Below, piece after piece: positions 27,416 through 36,924 of a stretch of 64,000 nucleotides of DNA. Both the position numbers and the translations under genes were made by a program. The stretch's first letter is position 1; each line of letters begins with the position of its first letter. The notes under the pieces are model-generated. The model ran no database searches. It saw only the letters and a list, made by a program, of their open reading frames with translations, and was not told where the DNA came from. This DNA is from DAOUJH01 sp965248955. Lineage in GTDB: Bacteria; Chloroflexota; Dehalococcoidia; Lucifugimonadales; QGNO01. The stretch spans positions 930,001 to 994,000 of the forward strand of contig OZ252212.1 of NCBI GenBank assembly GCA_965248955.1, written 5' to 3'.

Positions 27416-27668
27416 TCATCCTTTCTCTGCCTGTTGCCCCGAAAACTGTGGGTTCTGGTACTCCAGGTGATTGCAGGTGTCTTTGTTTTTCTTGGAATAG
27501 CTGTTCTAGTCGCTTCTCAATTGCTTTAACCACGAGAACCGCTAGAAGAGCATTCAGACCCGTGGCCGCCGTAATCATCACAGTTCCTTTCCGGTTTGGT
27601 TGGGGACGCCCCCAGGCTGGGTCCATGAGGGGACATCCCTCTTTAATGCCCCCAAATAGCGGGGAAGA

Positions 27669-28445
27669 TCAGACTTCCACGGCATGGCTGCTGTCCATCC
27701 ATTCTGCGTAGGAGCCGTCGTAGAGACGGACGTTGTACTCGGCCTGTTGCATGGACAGGTAAGCCAGCGAGGCCCGGATTCCACTGCGGCAGTAGGCCAC
27801 CACCGGATCACTAGGAGTGATGCCTGCTGCTGCCAGCCGTCGGCGCAGAAGGTCCGGCTCAATGAGCAGTTTTCCATTAGTGCCAGCCATTTCGGAGTGG
27901 GGAACGTTGACGGCACCGGGAATGTGCCCAGGACGATGGTCAATTTCCGTTTTGCCGCGAAACTCCTCCGTGGAGCGTGTATCCAGAAGTTTGGTCTCGC
28001 CGGGGGTGACGAGGTCGCTGATGGTTGCCCTCACCGAATGGTTCAGGCGTGGCGACAAGGACTTTGGCTCCGTGGAAACAGGCCGGTAGAGGACATCTCT
28101 CCCCTGCTCCTTCCAGGCATCGTAGAGTAGGTCCATGATGTAAACATCGCTACGGCCCAGGTATTCCAAGACCCAAGCCGCCATGGAGGCGTTGCGGCCA
28201 TCCTGATGGTCGTAAAGCACCGGAGTTACGCCGTCGCCGAGCCCTGCTTCACCAAAAGCTGCAGCAAGCTGAACCGGCTGGCCGAGACGTCCGTCCGGAC
28301 CTTGCAGTTTCTTGAAAGGGACGTTGACCGCGCCTCTCAAGTGGCCCATCAAGTAGCGCATGGCGGAACGAGGGTCAATTAAAAGGTATCCTGGCTGCCC
28401 GATATGGTCAGAGACCCAATCCGCCGAAACGAAGTTGATCATCAA
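27669..28445 (-). CDS. thiosulfate/3-mercaptopyruvate sulfurtransferase (tandem rhodanese)
   Basis: 258 residues with two rhodanese domains. The N-terminal one (IDPRSAMRYLMGHLRGAVNVP near residue 23) lacks an active cysteine. The C-terminal one has LLDTRSTEEFRG, GHIPGAVNVPH and the loop AYCRSGIRAS with Cys219. It transfers sulfane sulfur to cyanide or a thiol in the cytosol. Its ATG overlaps the stop of the OsmC-family gene (ATGA), so the two are translationally coupled and probably act together in sulfur or peroxide metabolism. Confidence 0.92.
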   Translation of the reverse strand: MMINFVSADWVSDHIGQPGYLLIDPRSAMRYLMGHLRGAVNVPFKKLQGPDGRLGQPVQLAAAFGEAGLGDGVTPVLYDHQDGRNASMAAWVLEYLGRSDVYIMDLLYDAWKEQGRDVLYRPVSTEPKSLSPRLNHSVRATISDLVTPGETKLLDTRSTEEFRGKTEIDHRPGHIPGAVNVPHSEMAGTNGKLLIEPDLLRRRLAAAGITPSDPVVAYCRSGIRASLAYLSMQQAEYNVRLYDGSYAEWMDSSHAVEV

Positions 28446-28975
28446 CCGACCATTTCAAAGTCGGTCTCGACCGCGGTTGGCTTAGCCACCGACTGGGTGA
28501 CCGGAGAGCCCTCCACTGCCAAGCGCCAGATTTCCCGCAGAGTTTCCTCATTGGCGTCGGCGCGCACGAAGCACTTGGCCGAAATCCTGCCGTAACCCGG
28601 GTTTCCCTCGTCCTCAACTCCGGCCCACTTGCGGATGTTGTCAAAATACCCTTCGACCGCCACCTCCAGGTCATGGATGCGGACTCCCTGCTTGGTAGCG
28701 TTGACCACGAAGCCCACGGTCATGCAACTGCCAATGGCCGACAATAGCTGCTCGTGAGCGCTGGCGGCCACATCAGTGGCGGTCAGGTCGCCTGGCTCAT
28801 CCATGTCAACTTCGTGGTTCCGCATATAGGCCCGGGCCCGCATCCCGTCCTGCCAGACCACACGCGACTTCCAAGGCCCAGTTACTGCATTGAAAACCTC
28901 AGGGTTCCGAAAGGAATCCAGAACTTCGGTCAGTTTCTCCCGAGGCAGCCCGTTAAGGTCTCTCTCTTCAGCCAT
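28442..28975 (-). CDS. OsmC-family protein with one conserved cysteine
   Basis: 177 residues. The peroxidatic-type cysteine is present (Cys84 in IGSCMTVGF), but the second OsmC cysteine is Ser157 (VEGSPVTQS). It may therefore act by a one-cysteine mechanism with an external thiol, or have another role. VEDEGNPGYGRI precedes the second half. It overlaps the rhodanese gene by four bases, which hints at sulfur transfer or repair of an oxidised cysteine. Confidence 0.87.
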   Translation of the reverse strand: MAEERDLNGLPREKLTEVLDSFRNPEVFNAVTGPWKSRVVWQDGMRARAYMRNHEVDMDEPGDLTATDVAASAHEQLLSAIGSCMTVGFVVNATKQGVRIHDLEVAVEGYFDNIRKWAGVEDEGNPGYGRISAKCFVRADANEETLREIWRLAVEGSPVTQSVAKPTAVETDFEMVG

Positions 28976-29041
28976 TACCTACTCCTTAATGTCAGTTTAA
29001 TGTCAATCAATCCTACTTGGCGTAAACCCTGAACCCTGGTG

Positions 29042-30205
29042 CTATCGATATTCGGCTCTGAGTTGTTCGGCAGCTTGGACAATTGCCAGCATCTTCCTGG
29101 AGGCAATCTCATGGGTGTTGACGTTTCTTTCGGCGAAGGTGCCAAATCCACAGTCGGGATTGAGGTAGATTTTGTCCGGATCGAAGTATGGCAGGAGCTC
29201 CTTTACCCTGGCGACAATCTGCTCCGGAGGTTCTATGTCGTCGGTCCGGGGATTCACCACTCCAAAGCCGATTTCTTTCTCATTGCCGTATTCCTTGAAG
29301 ACTTCCATCTCGCCAGCCCTAGGCGTAGCGCATTCCAGCACTAGCTGGTCAATGTTCATCTGGATAAGGTAGGGAAGCATCGGCCCGTAGTTGCCCGTGA
29401 GCAGCACCTCTTCCCGCCGGCTCCAGTTGCCGCGGCAGATGTGGACCCCGGTCCTGATTCCAGTGATTCCCTCCGTGGTCTGGTTCATCAGCCGAACCGC
29501 AAACTCAAGTTCGTCGGTGGGGTCTCGGCGGTTGGGCAGGGCAGCGCACATGAAGGTCTCTGTGCTTTCCTCTCCAAATACCACCTGGCTGAGGATGGGT
29601 TCGTCCAACTGAACAAAGTCGCAGCCCTGGTCCCGTAGGGCGATTATCTCTTCCCGGAGGATGGCCACAACGTCGGCGGCCAAGTCTTCGGGATCAGGGT
29701 ACACCCGGTCGGAGAGGCCTTCGAACCAGCTGGAGCGGGTCAGCATATAGGGGCCGGGAAGAGGGACCTTGATTTGCCGGTCAGTGTGTTCTCGCATGAA
29801 GGCCAATTCATCAAGGGCCAAGCCATGGCGTCTCCCGAGGCGGTCAACCACGATGGCGCTCTTGATGGCAAAGGATGGCACGTCAAGGGCCCGCAACATC
29901 TCCTCCATCCTGGCCCGGTCCCGAGAGTGGTCCAGCAACTCTGAGACCTTCATCAGTTGCATCCCGGTCAGCTTGTCCACGGTGAAGGAGTAAAAGTTGT
30001 CTCGGCGCTGCTCTCCGTCGCTTATGATATCCACTCCTACCTCTTCCTGCGCACGGATGCAGGCCAACACTTCGCCGTTGGCCACGGAGTTGAAATCATC
30101 CAGTGTGATTTCGCCAGCTTGCCTTCGGCGGAGGGCTCGGACTAACTCAGTGGAACGGGGCCAACTTCCAACGACCGTTACTGGGAACAATGGAGCGTAT
30201 GCCAT
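29042..30205 (-). CDS. cobalamin-independent methionine synthase (MetE C-terminal) family
   Basis: 387 residues, matching only the C-terminal catalytic barrel of MetE. Zinc ligands can be placed in GVHICRGN (His and Cys), LVLECATPR (Glu) and YLNPDCGFGTF (Cys). VVGSWPRSTEL opens the protein and LDEPILSQ lies mid-way. Stand-alone proteins of this size transfer methyl groups from varied donors to thiols, so the donor is uncertain. GGAGG precedes the ATG inside CCCGAATCCGGG. Confidence 0.88.
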   Translation of the reverse strand: MAYAPLFPVTVVGSWPRSTELVRALRRRQAGEITLDDFNSVANGEVLACIRAQEEVGVDIISDGEQRRDNFYSFTVDKLTGMQLMKVSELLDHSRDRARMEEMLRALDVPSFAIKSAIVVDRLGRRHGLALDELAFMREHTDRQIKVPLPGPYMLTRSSWFEGLSDRVYPDPEDLAADVVAILREEIIALRDQGCDFVQLDEPILSQVVFGEESTETFMCAALPNRRDPTDELEFAVRLMNQTTEGITGIRTGVHICRGNWSRREEVLLTGNYGPMLPYLIQMNIDQLVLECATPRAGEMEVFKEYGNEKEIGFGVVNPRTDDIEPPEQIVARVKELLPYFDPDKIYLNPDCGFGTFAERNVNTHEIASRKMLAIVQAAEQLRAEYR

Positions 30206-30469
30206 TCGGGTTCCTCCCGGATTCGGGCGCTAAGAAAGTTTTAGGCCTACCGTAGTGTATCCCAATTTGGAATCCAGGACAAATTGGTAAATCTGCGGGT
30301 TCGAGAAGGCAGTGATTGAGAGCGGATGCAGTTCTGGTTCCGGCCCATCTTTGTAACAGTCCTAATGAAAGTCCCCCAATAAAATGGTGGTCCTCACGCT
30401 ACAAACTCAGTCCAACTTGGATGTCAGTTTTCGGGGTGTGACACTGAGCGATGACCGCTCTGCCTCAGC

Positions 30470-31258
30470 TTAGTCCCACCTAAAAAATCGTGCGCTGGCG
30501 GCGACGCAGACCGCCGCTAGTCCTCCCAGATAGGCAAACGAGACCCAGATAGGCGTGCCGGTAGTCGTCTCCACCTCCCAGGTCCCACCCAGCCAGAGGT
30601 AAGTGAGCAGGTCATAGGAGTGCGTCAGCGGCAGCCAGTCACCTACGGCGCGGAGGCCAGCGGGGAACGTCTCCCTTGGACCGAATGCCCCGCTCAGCAC
30701 GAACATGGGGGCGAACAGCGCAAGCCCCAGCCCCAGGGCCGTTCGAATGTTGCGGATGCGGGCTGTAATGGCCGTACCCAGGGCGGCAAACGCCATGTAC
30801 GAGACCGCTATCGCCAGCGCCACCATCGACGGGTTGCCGGCGAAGCGTATCTCGAACACCTGCCATCCCACGACTAGCATGAGAGCCAGAGACGCCACTA
30901 TTACCGCCGCGCCCACTGCCAGTGGCGCAGCTATGAGCATGTAGGACGGCATGGGCGTAACCCTATAGCGCCGGAACACCCCGTGTTGGCGGAACTCCAC
31001 CAGCGTCTGCGGCAACGAGACGATGCCGAAGATCGCCGTCACCCAGGCGATGTTCCCCGCGAGCAGAACGTCCCGCACATGGAATAGCTCAGCGACGCCA
31101 ATGTCCCTGTCCACCTCGATCTCCACGGTGCCAACCGAGAATCCCAAGGCCAGAAAGACCGCCAGAGGCAGTACCACCGACAAGAACATTGCGGCAGGCT
31201 CGCGCACCGCCAGGAGCAGCTCTGTGTAGATCAGCCAGCGCATGGCAGTAGAGTTCAT
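30470..31258 (-). CDS. ABC-2 type transporter permease
   Basis: 262 residues with six hydrophobic segments. It begins MRWLIYTELLLAVREPAAM and has the GLRAVGDWLPLTHSYDLL loop typical of drug or lipid exporters. AGGAGG lies six bases before the ATG at 31258, and the start overlaps the stop of the ATPase gene by four bases. It forms the inner-membrane part of an exporter with the neighbouring ATPase. Confidence 0.9.
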   Translation of the reverse strand: MNSTAMRWLIYTELLLAVREPAAMFLSVVLPLAVFLALGFSVGTVEIEVDRDIGVAELFHVRDVLLAGNIAWVTAIFGIVSLPQTLVEFRQHGVFRRYRVTPMPSYMLIAAPLAVGAAVIVASLALMLVVGWQVFEIRFAGNPSMVALAIAVSYMAFAALGTAITARIRNIRTALGLGLALFAPMFVLSGAFGPRETFPAGLRAVGDWLPLTHSYDLLTYLWLGGTWEVETTTGTPIWVSFAYLGGLAAVCVAASARFFRWD

Positions 31259-32196
31259 TCCTGTCCTCCTAGCGGGCCTTCGCTTCCAACGGAGAGAAAG
31301 TAGATGTCGTCCAGATTCACGGGCCGCGTCTCGACTACGCCAGGCGAAACCCCGATCTCGCTCAGGAAGTCAGCGACGGTACCCACAACATTGTCATCCC
31401 CATATACGTAGAAGCTCGTCTCAGCTGCGCGGACATGGGCGACACCTGTCAATGTCGCAAGTTCGTCCGTTCCTGCGGTCCCGAGTGCCGCTCTCGGCAG
31501 GGCGACCCTTGCCGCCAGACCCGACTCAGCTATGAGGCGCTCCGGGGAGCCGGCCGCCGCGACCCTGCCGTCGTTCATCAGCAGCACCTCGTCACAGTAT
31601 TCACGCGCTTCCTCCATGTAGTGCGTGGTTGCAACAACCGTCATGCCGCGGGAGTTCCGCCGCCTGAGGTACTCCCAGAACCGGAATCGGTACTCCGGGT
31701 CGAGACCGGTGGTGGGTTCGTCCAGGAACACGATCTCGGGGTCGCCCACAAGAGCGAGCGCTATGTTGACGCGCCGCTTCTGGCCACCCGATAGCGAGCC
31801 GTAGGACTTGGAGACACAGTTATCGAGCCCCAGCTCGTCGCTGAGCTCCGACAGGGAGATGGATGTCCAGTAGAGTGCGGCGAATAGGCGCAGCGCCTCC
31901 CGCACCCTCATACGCGGGGGGACTCCTATCTCCTGCAGTTGCACTCCAATCCTGTGGACGAACTTGGCGCGGTCGGCTATGGGATCCAGTCCGCCGACGA
32001 GGACCGAGCCGTCATCTGGCTGGCGCAACCCTTCAAGACACTCGATCGTGGTGGTCTTGCCAGCGCCATTTGGACCGATCATGCAGAAGATACTCCCGCG
32101 CTCTACCGTGAAGCTCACGTCGTCCACAGCCACCACGTGTCCATACGTCTTTCGCAGTGACGCCACCTGGACCGCGAGGTCATGCGAAGTCCCCAT
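31255..32196 (-). CDS. ABC transporter ATP-binding protein (DrrA/CcmA type)
   Basis: 313 residues from the ATG at 32196, preceded by AAGGAGGT; a TTG frame to 32223 is less likely. Walker A is GPNGAGKTT, the signature is LSGGQKRRVNIAL, Walker B is IVFLDEPTTGLDPE and the switch His is in ATTHYMEEA. A C-terminal domain of about 90 residues ends in RPVNLDDIYF as in daunorubicin-type exporters. It powers the permease encoded just downstream. The divergent membrane protein and regulator at 32385 may control it. Confidence 0.93.
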   Translation of the reverse strand: MGTSHDLAVQVASLRKTYGHVVAVDDVSFTVERGSIFCMIGPNGAGKTTTIECLEGLRQPDDGSVLVGGLDPIADRAKFVHRIGVQLQEIGVPPRMRVREALRLFAALYWTSISLSELSDELGLDNCVSKSYGSLSGGQKRRVNIALALVGDPEIVFLDEPTTGLDPEYRFRFWEYLRRRNSRGMTVVATTHYMEEAREYCDEVLLMNDGRVAAAGSPERLIAESGLAARVALPRAALGTAGTDELATLTGVAHVRAAETSFYVYGDDNVVGTVADFLSEIGVSPGVVETRPVNLDDIYFLSVGSEGPLGGQE

Positions 32197-32384
32197 GTTG
32201 ATGTACCTCCTTACAAGTTCCAAGAGATGTTGCTGTACAAACTACTTTGCGATACAATCATATCCTCGGGACACGGGGAGAGTCAACACGGATGACGTCG
32301 GGGCTTCAAGTCATTCAAATTGATTAGTAGAGCAAATTAAACCGCTAGATCCCGAACCGAGCACTGGAAGGCAGGAGGTGCTGC

Positions 32385-33020
32385 ATGCAAAGATCGGACA
32401 GCGAGAATACCGCGCTCACACCACAGGAGAGCTGGCGAACGATCCACGAGTCGATGGACAGATCCCGGAGCTCCATGTATGTCGCCGGGTCAGCGACGAT
32501 ATTGCTTTTATGGGCCTCTATTGTAGCGGTGGGATCCGGATCTCAGTACGCCATCATAACGCTGGCATCCGAGTTCGCCGATCGCAACCCATGGATCTTC
32601 GGGGCACTATGGGGGGTCCTGATGGTGCCGGGCATGGTCGGGAGCGCGATCATAGGACGCCGCGCCGGCAGGAAGATCGCAGCCGGCGACGCCGCTCGCA
32701 GCGCTGGCATTCGGGTGTTCCTCTACTGGCTCGCAGTGGTTGTGGCGGTGTTCCTCATCCCGGCGGCAGCGGGAATGTGGAATGCCGAAGCCGGGGACAA
32801 CATACCGGGCGTCGCCGTGGGCATAGTGTCCCTGGCATACATCCTGTTCGGCATCATGCATCGCCCGGTGTTGGCGGCGGTGGGCGCGGGGTTCGCGGCA
32901 GCGTTCTACATTCCCAACTACCTCGTGGACGGCAACGAGGCTATGTTGGTGTCGGGGGCATTGATGCTGGTAGTGGTGGTCCTAGGTGCGTGGTGGATAC
33001 GCACGAGCGGGGTCCATTGA
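32385..33020 (+). CDS. membrane protein of unknown function
   Basis: 211 residues with about five transmembrane helices after a soluble N-terminus of some 30 residues. A basic segment GRRAGRKIAAGDAARS lies between the second and third helices. AGGAGG is well placed before the ATG. Its stop overlaps the TTG start of the winged-helix regulator, so both are made together. Many such pairs lie beside ABC-2 exporters, but I do not recognise a named family. Confidence 0.75.
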   Translation: MQRSDSENTALTPQESWRTIHESMDRSRSSMYVAGSATILLLWASIVAVGSGSQYAIITLASEFADRNPWIFGALWGVLMVPGMVGSAIIGRRAGRKIAAGDAARSAGIRVFLYWLAVVVAVFLIPAAAGMWNAEAGDNIPGVAVGIVSLAYILFGIMHRPVLAAVGAGFAAAFYIPNYLVDGNEAMLVSGALMLVVVVLGAWWIRTSGVH

Positions 33021-33331
33021 CCGACGAACCCATCGTCCTCGACGAGACCATTCATCAGTCCACTCGGCTGCGAATAATGACTATGCTGGTCTCCCAGCCG
33101 GAAACGGGCCGGCTCGCCTACGGGTTCGTTCAGAAGACTCTCGACCTGACCGGGGGAAACCTGACCACCCACCTGCGCAAGCTTGAAGACGCCGGCTATC
33201 TGGTCATCACGAAAGAGTTCCAGGACTTGAAGCCGCGCACGTGGCTTAAGGCGACACCGATGGGACGCCGCGCATTCGCCGAATACCTCTCCAACCTGGA
33301 GAAGGCCCTGAGCTGGCAGCCTTGGGCATAG
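33017..33331 (+). CDS. winged-helix transcriptional regulator (HTH_34 type)
   Basis: 104 residues from a TTG start that overlaps the upstream stop (TTGA). The sequence LDETIHQSTRLRIMTML, LDLTGGNLTTHLRKLEDAG and LKPRTWLKATPMGRRAF follows the MarR/ArsR-like HTH_34 family closely. The recognition helix is around GNLTTHLRKL. It probably regulates the membrane protein gene and the divergent ABC exporter. An ATG is absent near the conserved start, which is why I accept TTG. Confidence 0.85.
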   Translation: MTDEPIVLDETIHQSTRLRIMTMLVSQPETGRLAYGFVQKTLDLTGGNLTTHLRKLEDAGYLVITKEFQDLKPRTWLKATPMGRRAFAEYLSNLEKALSWQPWA

Positions 33332-33436
33332 ACCACCCAGAATGTACTGTGCCCATGACTCCACCTGAGAAGGTTCGAACCGCTGATCAAAGCCCAGACT
33401 GCATACTAGTTGTCGATCCGCGTATACTTGGCTGCC

Positions 33437-33486
33437 GCATCCAAATCGACCGCCCACGAGTACCGCAGTTTTTCGTTGCGATCAAT
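33437..33486 (+). repeat. dispersed att-like repeat, copy A
   Basis: Begins GCATCCAAATCGAC and continues CGCCCACGAGTACCGCAG plus a T-run, identical to copy B over the first 37 bases. The right arm is degenerate (CGTTGCGATCAATT). It lies between the winged-helix gene and the ureohydrolase gene. Confidence 0.75.
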
Positions 33487-33510
33487 TCGTTAATCGTACA
33501 ACAGGCGCGG

Positions 33511-34515
33511 CTACACCTTGACCGTGTCAAACAGCCAGGGATGCAGGATCTTGAGCAGACCTGAGGCAGCAATCTTAACTGTCTGTGCAGAAGAGTCCCA
33601 CTCGGGAGATACCTCGCAGAGATCAATCGCTCCCATAGCCTTGTAAAGGCTCAACATATCCATGGCCTCGAAGAACTCCGGCACGGTGATACCGCCAAAC
33701 TCAGGGGCGCCGGTTCCCGGCGATTCATGGGCGTCTATCACGTCGATATCAATGCTCACGTACACCGCGTCTACCCCGTCTGCCGCCACGTCCATGGCTT
33801 CCTTCATAACTTCGGCTATTCCTCTTTCACGGACACTCTTCGCCGTGAGCATCTTCAAGGAATGTTCCCTCTTTAGGCGGTGTTGGTCTATGGTTAACCC
33901 AGAATTGAGGCCGACCCAACTCAGGTTCTTATACGAGACTATAGGATTCTCGCTTACGCGTCGCACCATTGTCCCGTGGTGGTATCGGCCTCCCAAAGAG
34001 TTGCCATCCTGAAAATCGGAATGCGCATCGATGTGGATGTAGCCGAGGCGTGCTCCTTCCGTTCTCTCGGCGATGCCTTTGGCGAATCCCTCAAAGGAGG
34101 GATAAGCAACGTAGTGGTCTCCTCCCATTACCACCGAAAAGCCGCCTCGTCTTACGACCTCGTACACTCCCTCCTTAACCGACTCCGTTGTCTTCATCAG
34201 GTCTGTGGGGTAGATGTTGAAATCACCAATATCCGCTATCATGGGCAGGTTCTTGAGGTGGGTTCCAACCCCAGTATCCACATCCACTCGCGTGTTTTCC
34301 GGTGAAACGTCATAGCCTGCTCTGTTGTGCAGGGATGCCTCTCGAATGGACCTGGGGCCAAACCGGGCTCCAGGTCTTCCTGAGTATATCCCGTTGTCGA
34401 TAGGCACCCCCGACACCACGGCAGTACCCTCAACGATTTCGTCGAACTCGACTTGGGGCGCTCGAAAGAAGGAGACGGGGCCCCCGTAATATGGCATGGC
34501 ATCTCTCTCGTACAT
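33511..34515 (-). CDS. agmatinase/arginase-family ureohydrolase
   Basis: 334 residues. The binuclear manganese site is complete: VMGGDHYVAYP, YIHIDAHSDF and VSIDIDVIDAHESPGTGAPE. SGRPGARFGPRSIREA near the start is typical of agmatinases, guanidinobutyrases and related enzymes rather than of arginase proper. It hydrolyses a guanidino compound to urea and an amine. GGGAGATGACCTT precedes the ATG. Copy A of the dispersed repeat lies 25 bp beyond its stop. Confidence 0.92.
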   Translation of the reverse strand: MYERDAMPYYGGPVSFFRAPQVEFDEIVEGTAVVSGVPIDNGIYSGRPGARFGPRSIREASLHNRAGYDVSPENTRVDVDTGVGTHLKNLPMIADIGDFNIYPTDLMKTTESVKEGVYEVVRRGGFSVVMGGDHYVAYPSFEGFAKGIAERTEGARLGYIHIDAHSDFQDGNSLGGRYHHGTMVRRVSENPIVSYKNLSWVGLNSGLTIDQHRLKREHSLKMLTAKSVRERGIAEVMKEAMDVAADGVDAVYVSIDIDVIDAHESPGTGAPEFGGITVPEFFEAMDMLSLYKAMGAIDLCEVSPEWDSSAQTVKIAASGLLKILHPWLFDTVKV

Positions 34516-34812
34516 AAGGTCATCTCCCTTCCCTGTCCACTATAGCGTCGAGTCCTGACATTAGCACCGGTAATTGGGCAGGGTCAACGTGGCTTGGGTC
34601 TGAAACTGCTGACATCTTGCGAGAAATAGTTCAGGTGGTGTCGTAGTTGGGCTGGCAGGACGTGAGGAAGCATCTCCCTGCATTGTGGTTAGACGCGGGG
34701 GATTGGCGCAGTTTCTGCGATGGACAGAACCATCTTCGAGATGTGGATGGGGCTTTCAAGCCACCGACCCCCTGATTTCAATCATATTCGCATAGTTCGT
34801 ACCCTAGACAGA
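34516..34812. other. intergenic stretch, nothing recognised
   Basis: About 300 bp between the ureohydrolase start and the hairpin at 34813. It should hold the ureohydrolase promoter; I see no gene or repeat. Confidence 0.5.
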
Positions 34813-34869
34813 CGCAGGAAGCCGGAGGATCATCTCTCCACTCAGTGGGAGAGGTGATCGGCTTCCTGC
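34813..34869. terminator. long hairpin at the 3' end of the tripeptidyl-aminopeptidase gene
   Basis: GCAGGAAGCCG, a three-base bulge and GATCATCTCTCC pair with GGAGAGGTGATC and GGCTTCCTGC around a loop of about eight bases. It is more than 20 bp of stem and covers the last codons and stop of the lipoprotein gene. It probably terminates or stabilises that transcript. Confidence 0.55.
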
Positions 34870-36641
34870 TCGCAGAAGAGCCGCCGCTCGCTTGGGTAAA
34901 CGCCGTCAATCAGCACTCTGTGAACGTGGCTGTTAACGCAGTTATTCTGAGGGTAGACACCGTGCGAAAAGTGAGAGGTCTCCAGCAGATAGCCATTGCT
35001 GAGCGTGTCGGATACGAGCTCTTCGGATTCGCTGAAGGGAGTAAATGGATCGGAGTGGTTGCCGATCACCAGTATCGGCACTCCTCCACCGTCAAGAGGC
35101 ACCTCCAGAGGGTCGGGGGCGAACTGGTCGTAGAACGGGCAGGGGCTGGGGAACTGGGGGTCTACTAACGCCAGTAAGGGGAACATTTCCTCTATAGTGG
35201 CGTTAATGACTACAGAGTCATCCAGCAGGGTGGTGCGGTCCAATTCCGGGTACAAGACCCAGTGATCCAGGCAATTGACGTGGGAAGTAAACCTTGCAGC
35301 CGTGGGTTCCGAGCCCAGTTGTATCCTGGCAAAATCTAGAAGAGTAGATGGGTCATCTCTCTCTTTGAGTTCAAACAGACCCCGCCACAGATCAGGCCAT
35401 GTCTCTTCACTGTACAGGGTCGAGATCACCCCATAAAAGCCTGCCAGTGGATGATTATCCGCCACAGCATTGACAAGGCCCAGTTTCGCAACGGCCTGCC
35501 TGAAGTAGCCAACCGGGTCTCCGTCGTTGTATATGGGGCACAGCGGATCAGTGCAAGCGATGAGCGCTTGTTCGAGAGAGTCTTCAATGGGTACGACCTC
35601 CTCGATTACCTCGTCAATCCGTTCCTGCTGAGTAGTGGCGGGGTCGACCGAGTTGTCGGCGCCGTCAACAACCATTGCCCTAACTGACTCGGGGAAGAGG
35701 GTTGCGTACCAGACCCCCAACGCCGATCCATAGGAGAATCCCAGGTAGGAGATCTGATCAGCACCCAGAGCCTTGCGTATTTCATCCATGTCTTTGGCGA
35801 CGTATTGGCTGTGTAGCAGGCCGCCGATCGGCCCCATTGATTGAATGCACAGGTTGGCCGCCGCTTCGCCGGCCGCTATCTCGTGGGGAGTATCTATGTT
35901 CCCGTCAATCGCGGCAAGCAGCCCTATCTGCTGACCGGGGTCGCCGCAGGCGAATGCAGGCTCGGACTCCCCTACCCCGCGTGGGTCGAAGCCGACGATG
36001 TCGAAGTGGGTGACGATTTCATCCGTGAACAGTCCGAATGGGAGATGGTGGACCAACTCTACACCGCTCGTGCCCGGACCGCCGGGATTAACGAACAGAT
36101 AGCCTATCCGTTCGCGCGGCGACGTGGCTCGGTGCACGTTGACCGCTATTCTGATGCTGCCTGCCTCTGGGTCCCTGTAGTCTGTGGGGACTTTTACAAA
36201 TCCGCACTCGAGCTCGAATAATCCGCACCGGATCCAGTTTATCCGCTCTCCTGCTGGGGTAGACTCAGGTTCGACTGCCGAGGTAGGAGCAGCTGGGAGA
36301 AGGGGTAGCCGAGTTGGCATTGGAGTAGCAGTTGGGTTGGACGTGGGCATTGGAGTCGAAGCAGGTGTCGCCGTCGGCACCGCCGTAACCTCAGGCACTG
36401 GCGTGGGTGGCTGAGTTGGTGTTGGAGCAATGGACGGGACAGGCGAGGGCGTTTGGGTCAAAGCAAGTGTCGCCGTCTGCTCCGTGGTTAACTCCGGTAT
36501 TGGTGTTTGAGATGGCTTGGGCATAGAGTCGCGACAGGCTAGATTAGCCGTTATAACCAGAGCCAAGATGCCGACGACGAAATACTTCTTCAATTCCTTA
36601 CCCACAGCCTTCAGTGTCTCCTCTTCTTTGCAGCCCCGCAA
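34842..36641 (-). CDS. lipoprotein tripeptidyl-aminopeptidase (alpha/beta hydrolase, TAP type)
   Basis: 599 residues. A lipoprotein signal ends in VITANLAC near residue 36, followed by a Thr/Pro spacer to about residue 128. The hydrolase core shows FVNPGGPGTSG (oxyanion hole), FDPRGVGESEP, the nucleophile elbow GFSYGSALG, the acid in IGNHSDPFTPF and the His in SHFSHGVYPQNNC. It resembles Streptomyces tripeptidyl-aminopeptidases with a C-terminal TAP-like domain. It should trim peptides at the cell surface, feeding importers such as the one at 20-24 kb. Confidence 0.88.
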   Translation of the reverse strand: MRGCKEEETLKAVGKELKKYFVVGILALVITANLACRDSMPKPSQTPIPELTTEQTATLALTQTPSPVPSIAPTPTQPPTPVPEVTAVPTATPASTPMPTSNPTATPMPTRLPLLPAAPTSAVEPESTPAGERINWIRCGLFELECGFVKVPTDYRDPEAGSIRIAVNVHRATSPRERIGYLFVNPGGPGTSGVELVHHLPFGLFTDEIVTHFDIVGFDPRGVGESEPAFACGDPGQQIGLLAAIDGNIDTPHEIAAGEAAANLCIQSMGPIGGLLHSQYVAKDMDEIRKALGADQISYLGFSYGSALGVWYATLFPESVRAMVVDGADNSVDPATTQQERIDEVIEEVVPIEDSLEQALIACTDPLCPIYNDGDPVGYFRQAVAKLGLVNAVADNHPLAGFYGVISTLYSEETWPDLWRGLFELKERDDPSTLLDFARIQLGSEPTAARFTSHVNCLDHWVLYPELDRTTLLDDSVVINATIEEMFPLLALVDPQFPSPCPFYDQFAPDPLEVPLDGGGVPILVIGNHSDPFTPFSESEELVSDTLSNGYLLETSHFSHGVYPQNNCVNSHVHRVLIDGVYPSERRLFCEQEADHLSH

Positions 36642-36924
36642 CCCTGCCTGATGTACGGTACACTCTGGCCCACCAGTTTATGCCTAAAGCCATAAAGCAC
36701 TCGAACTCGTCCGCTGCGTTCACTCCAGCTTTCGCATTTCGCAGCTGGCATACTATTCGCGGAAGCCGCCGTCATTCGAGTTCTTCTCTGTATTCACACG
36801 GCGTAAACCGACTATCCGGCTGGCCTACTACGAGGAGTAGGGCGGCCCCGTCTACTGACTGTCGATCAGCGCCTCAATCCGCTCCAGTATGTCGGTCATT
36901 CGGGCAACTCCGTGTCGGATGTAC

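Noticed and set aside
27375..27578. Small minus-strand ORF with one hydrophobic helix (MITAATGLNALLAVLVVKAI)
   Set aside because: AAGGAA is suitably placed, but the end overlaps recombinase remnant sequence in another frame and nothing else supports it.
30420..30450. VIAQCHTP-coding scrap similar to the start of the recombinase remnant at 27415
   Set aside because: Only about eight residues match; too short to call a second remnant.
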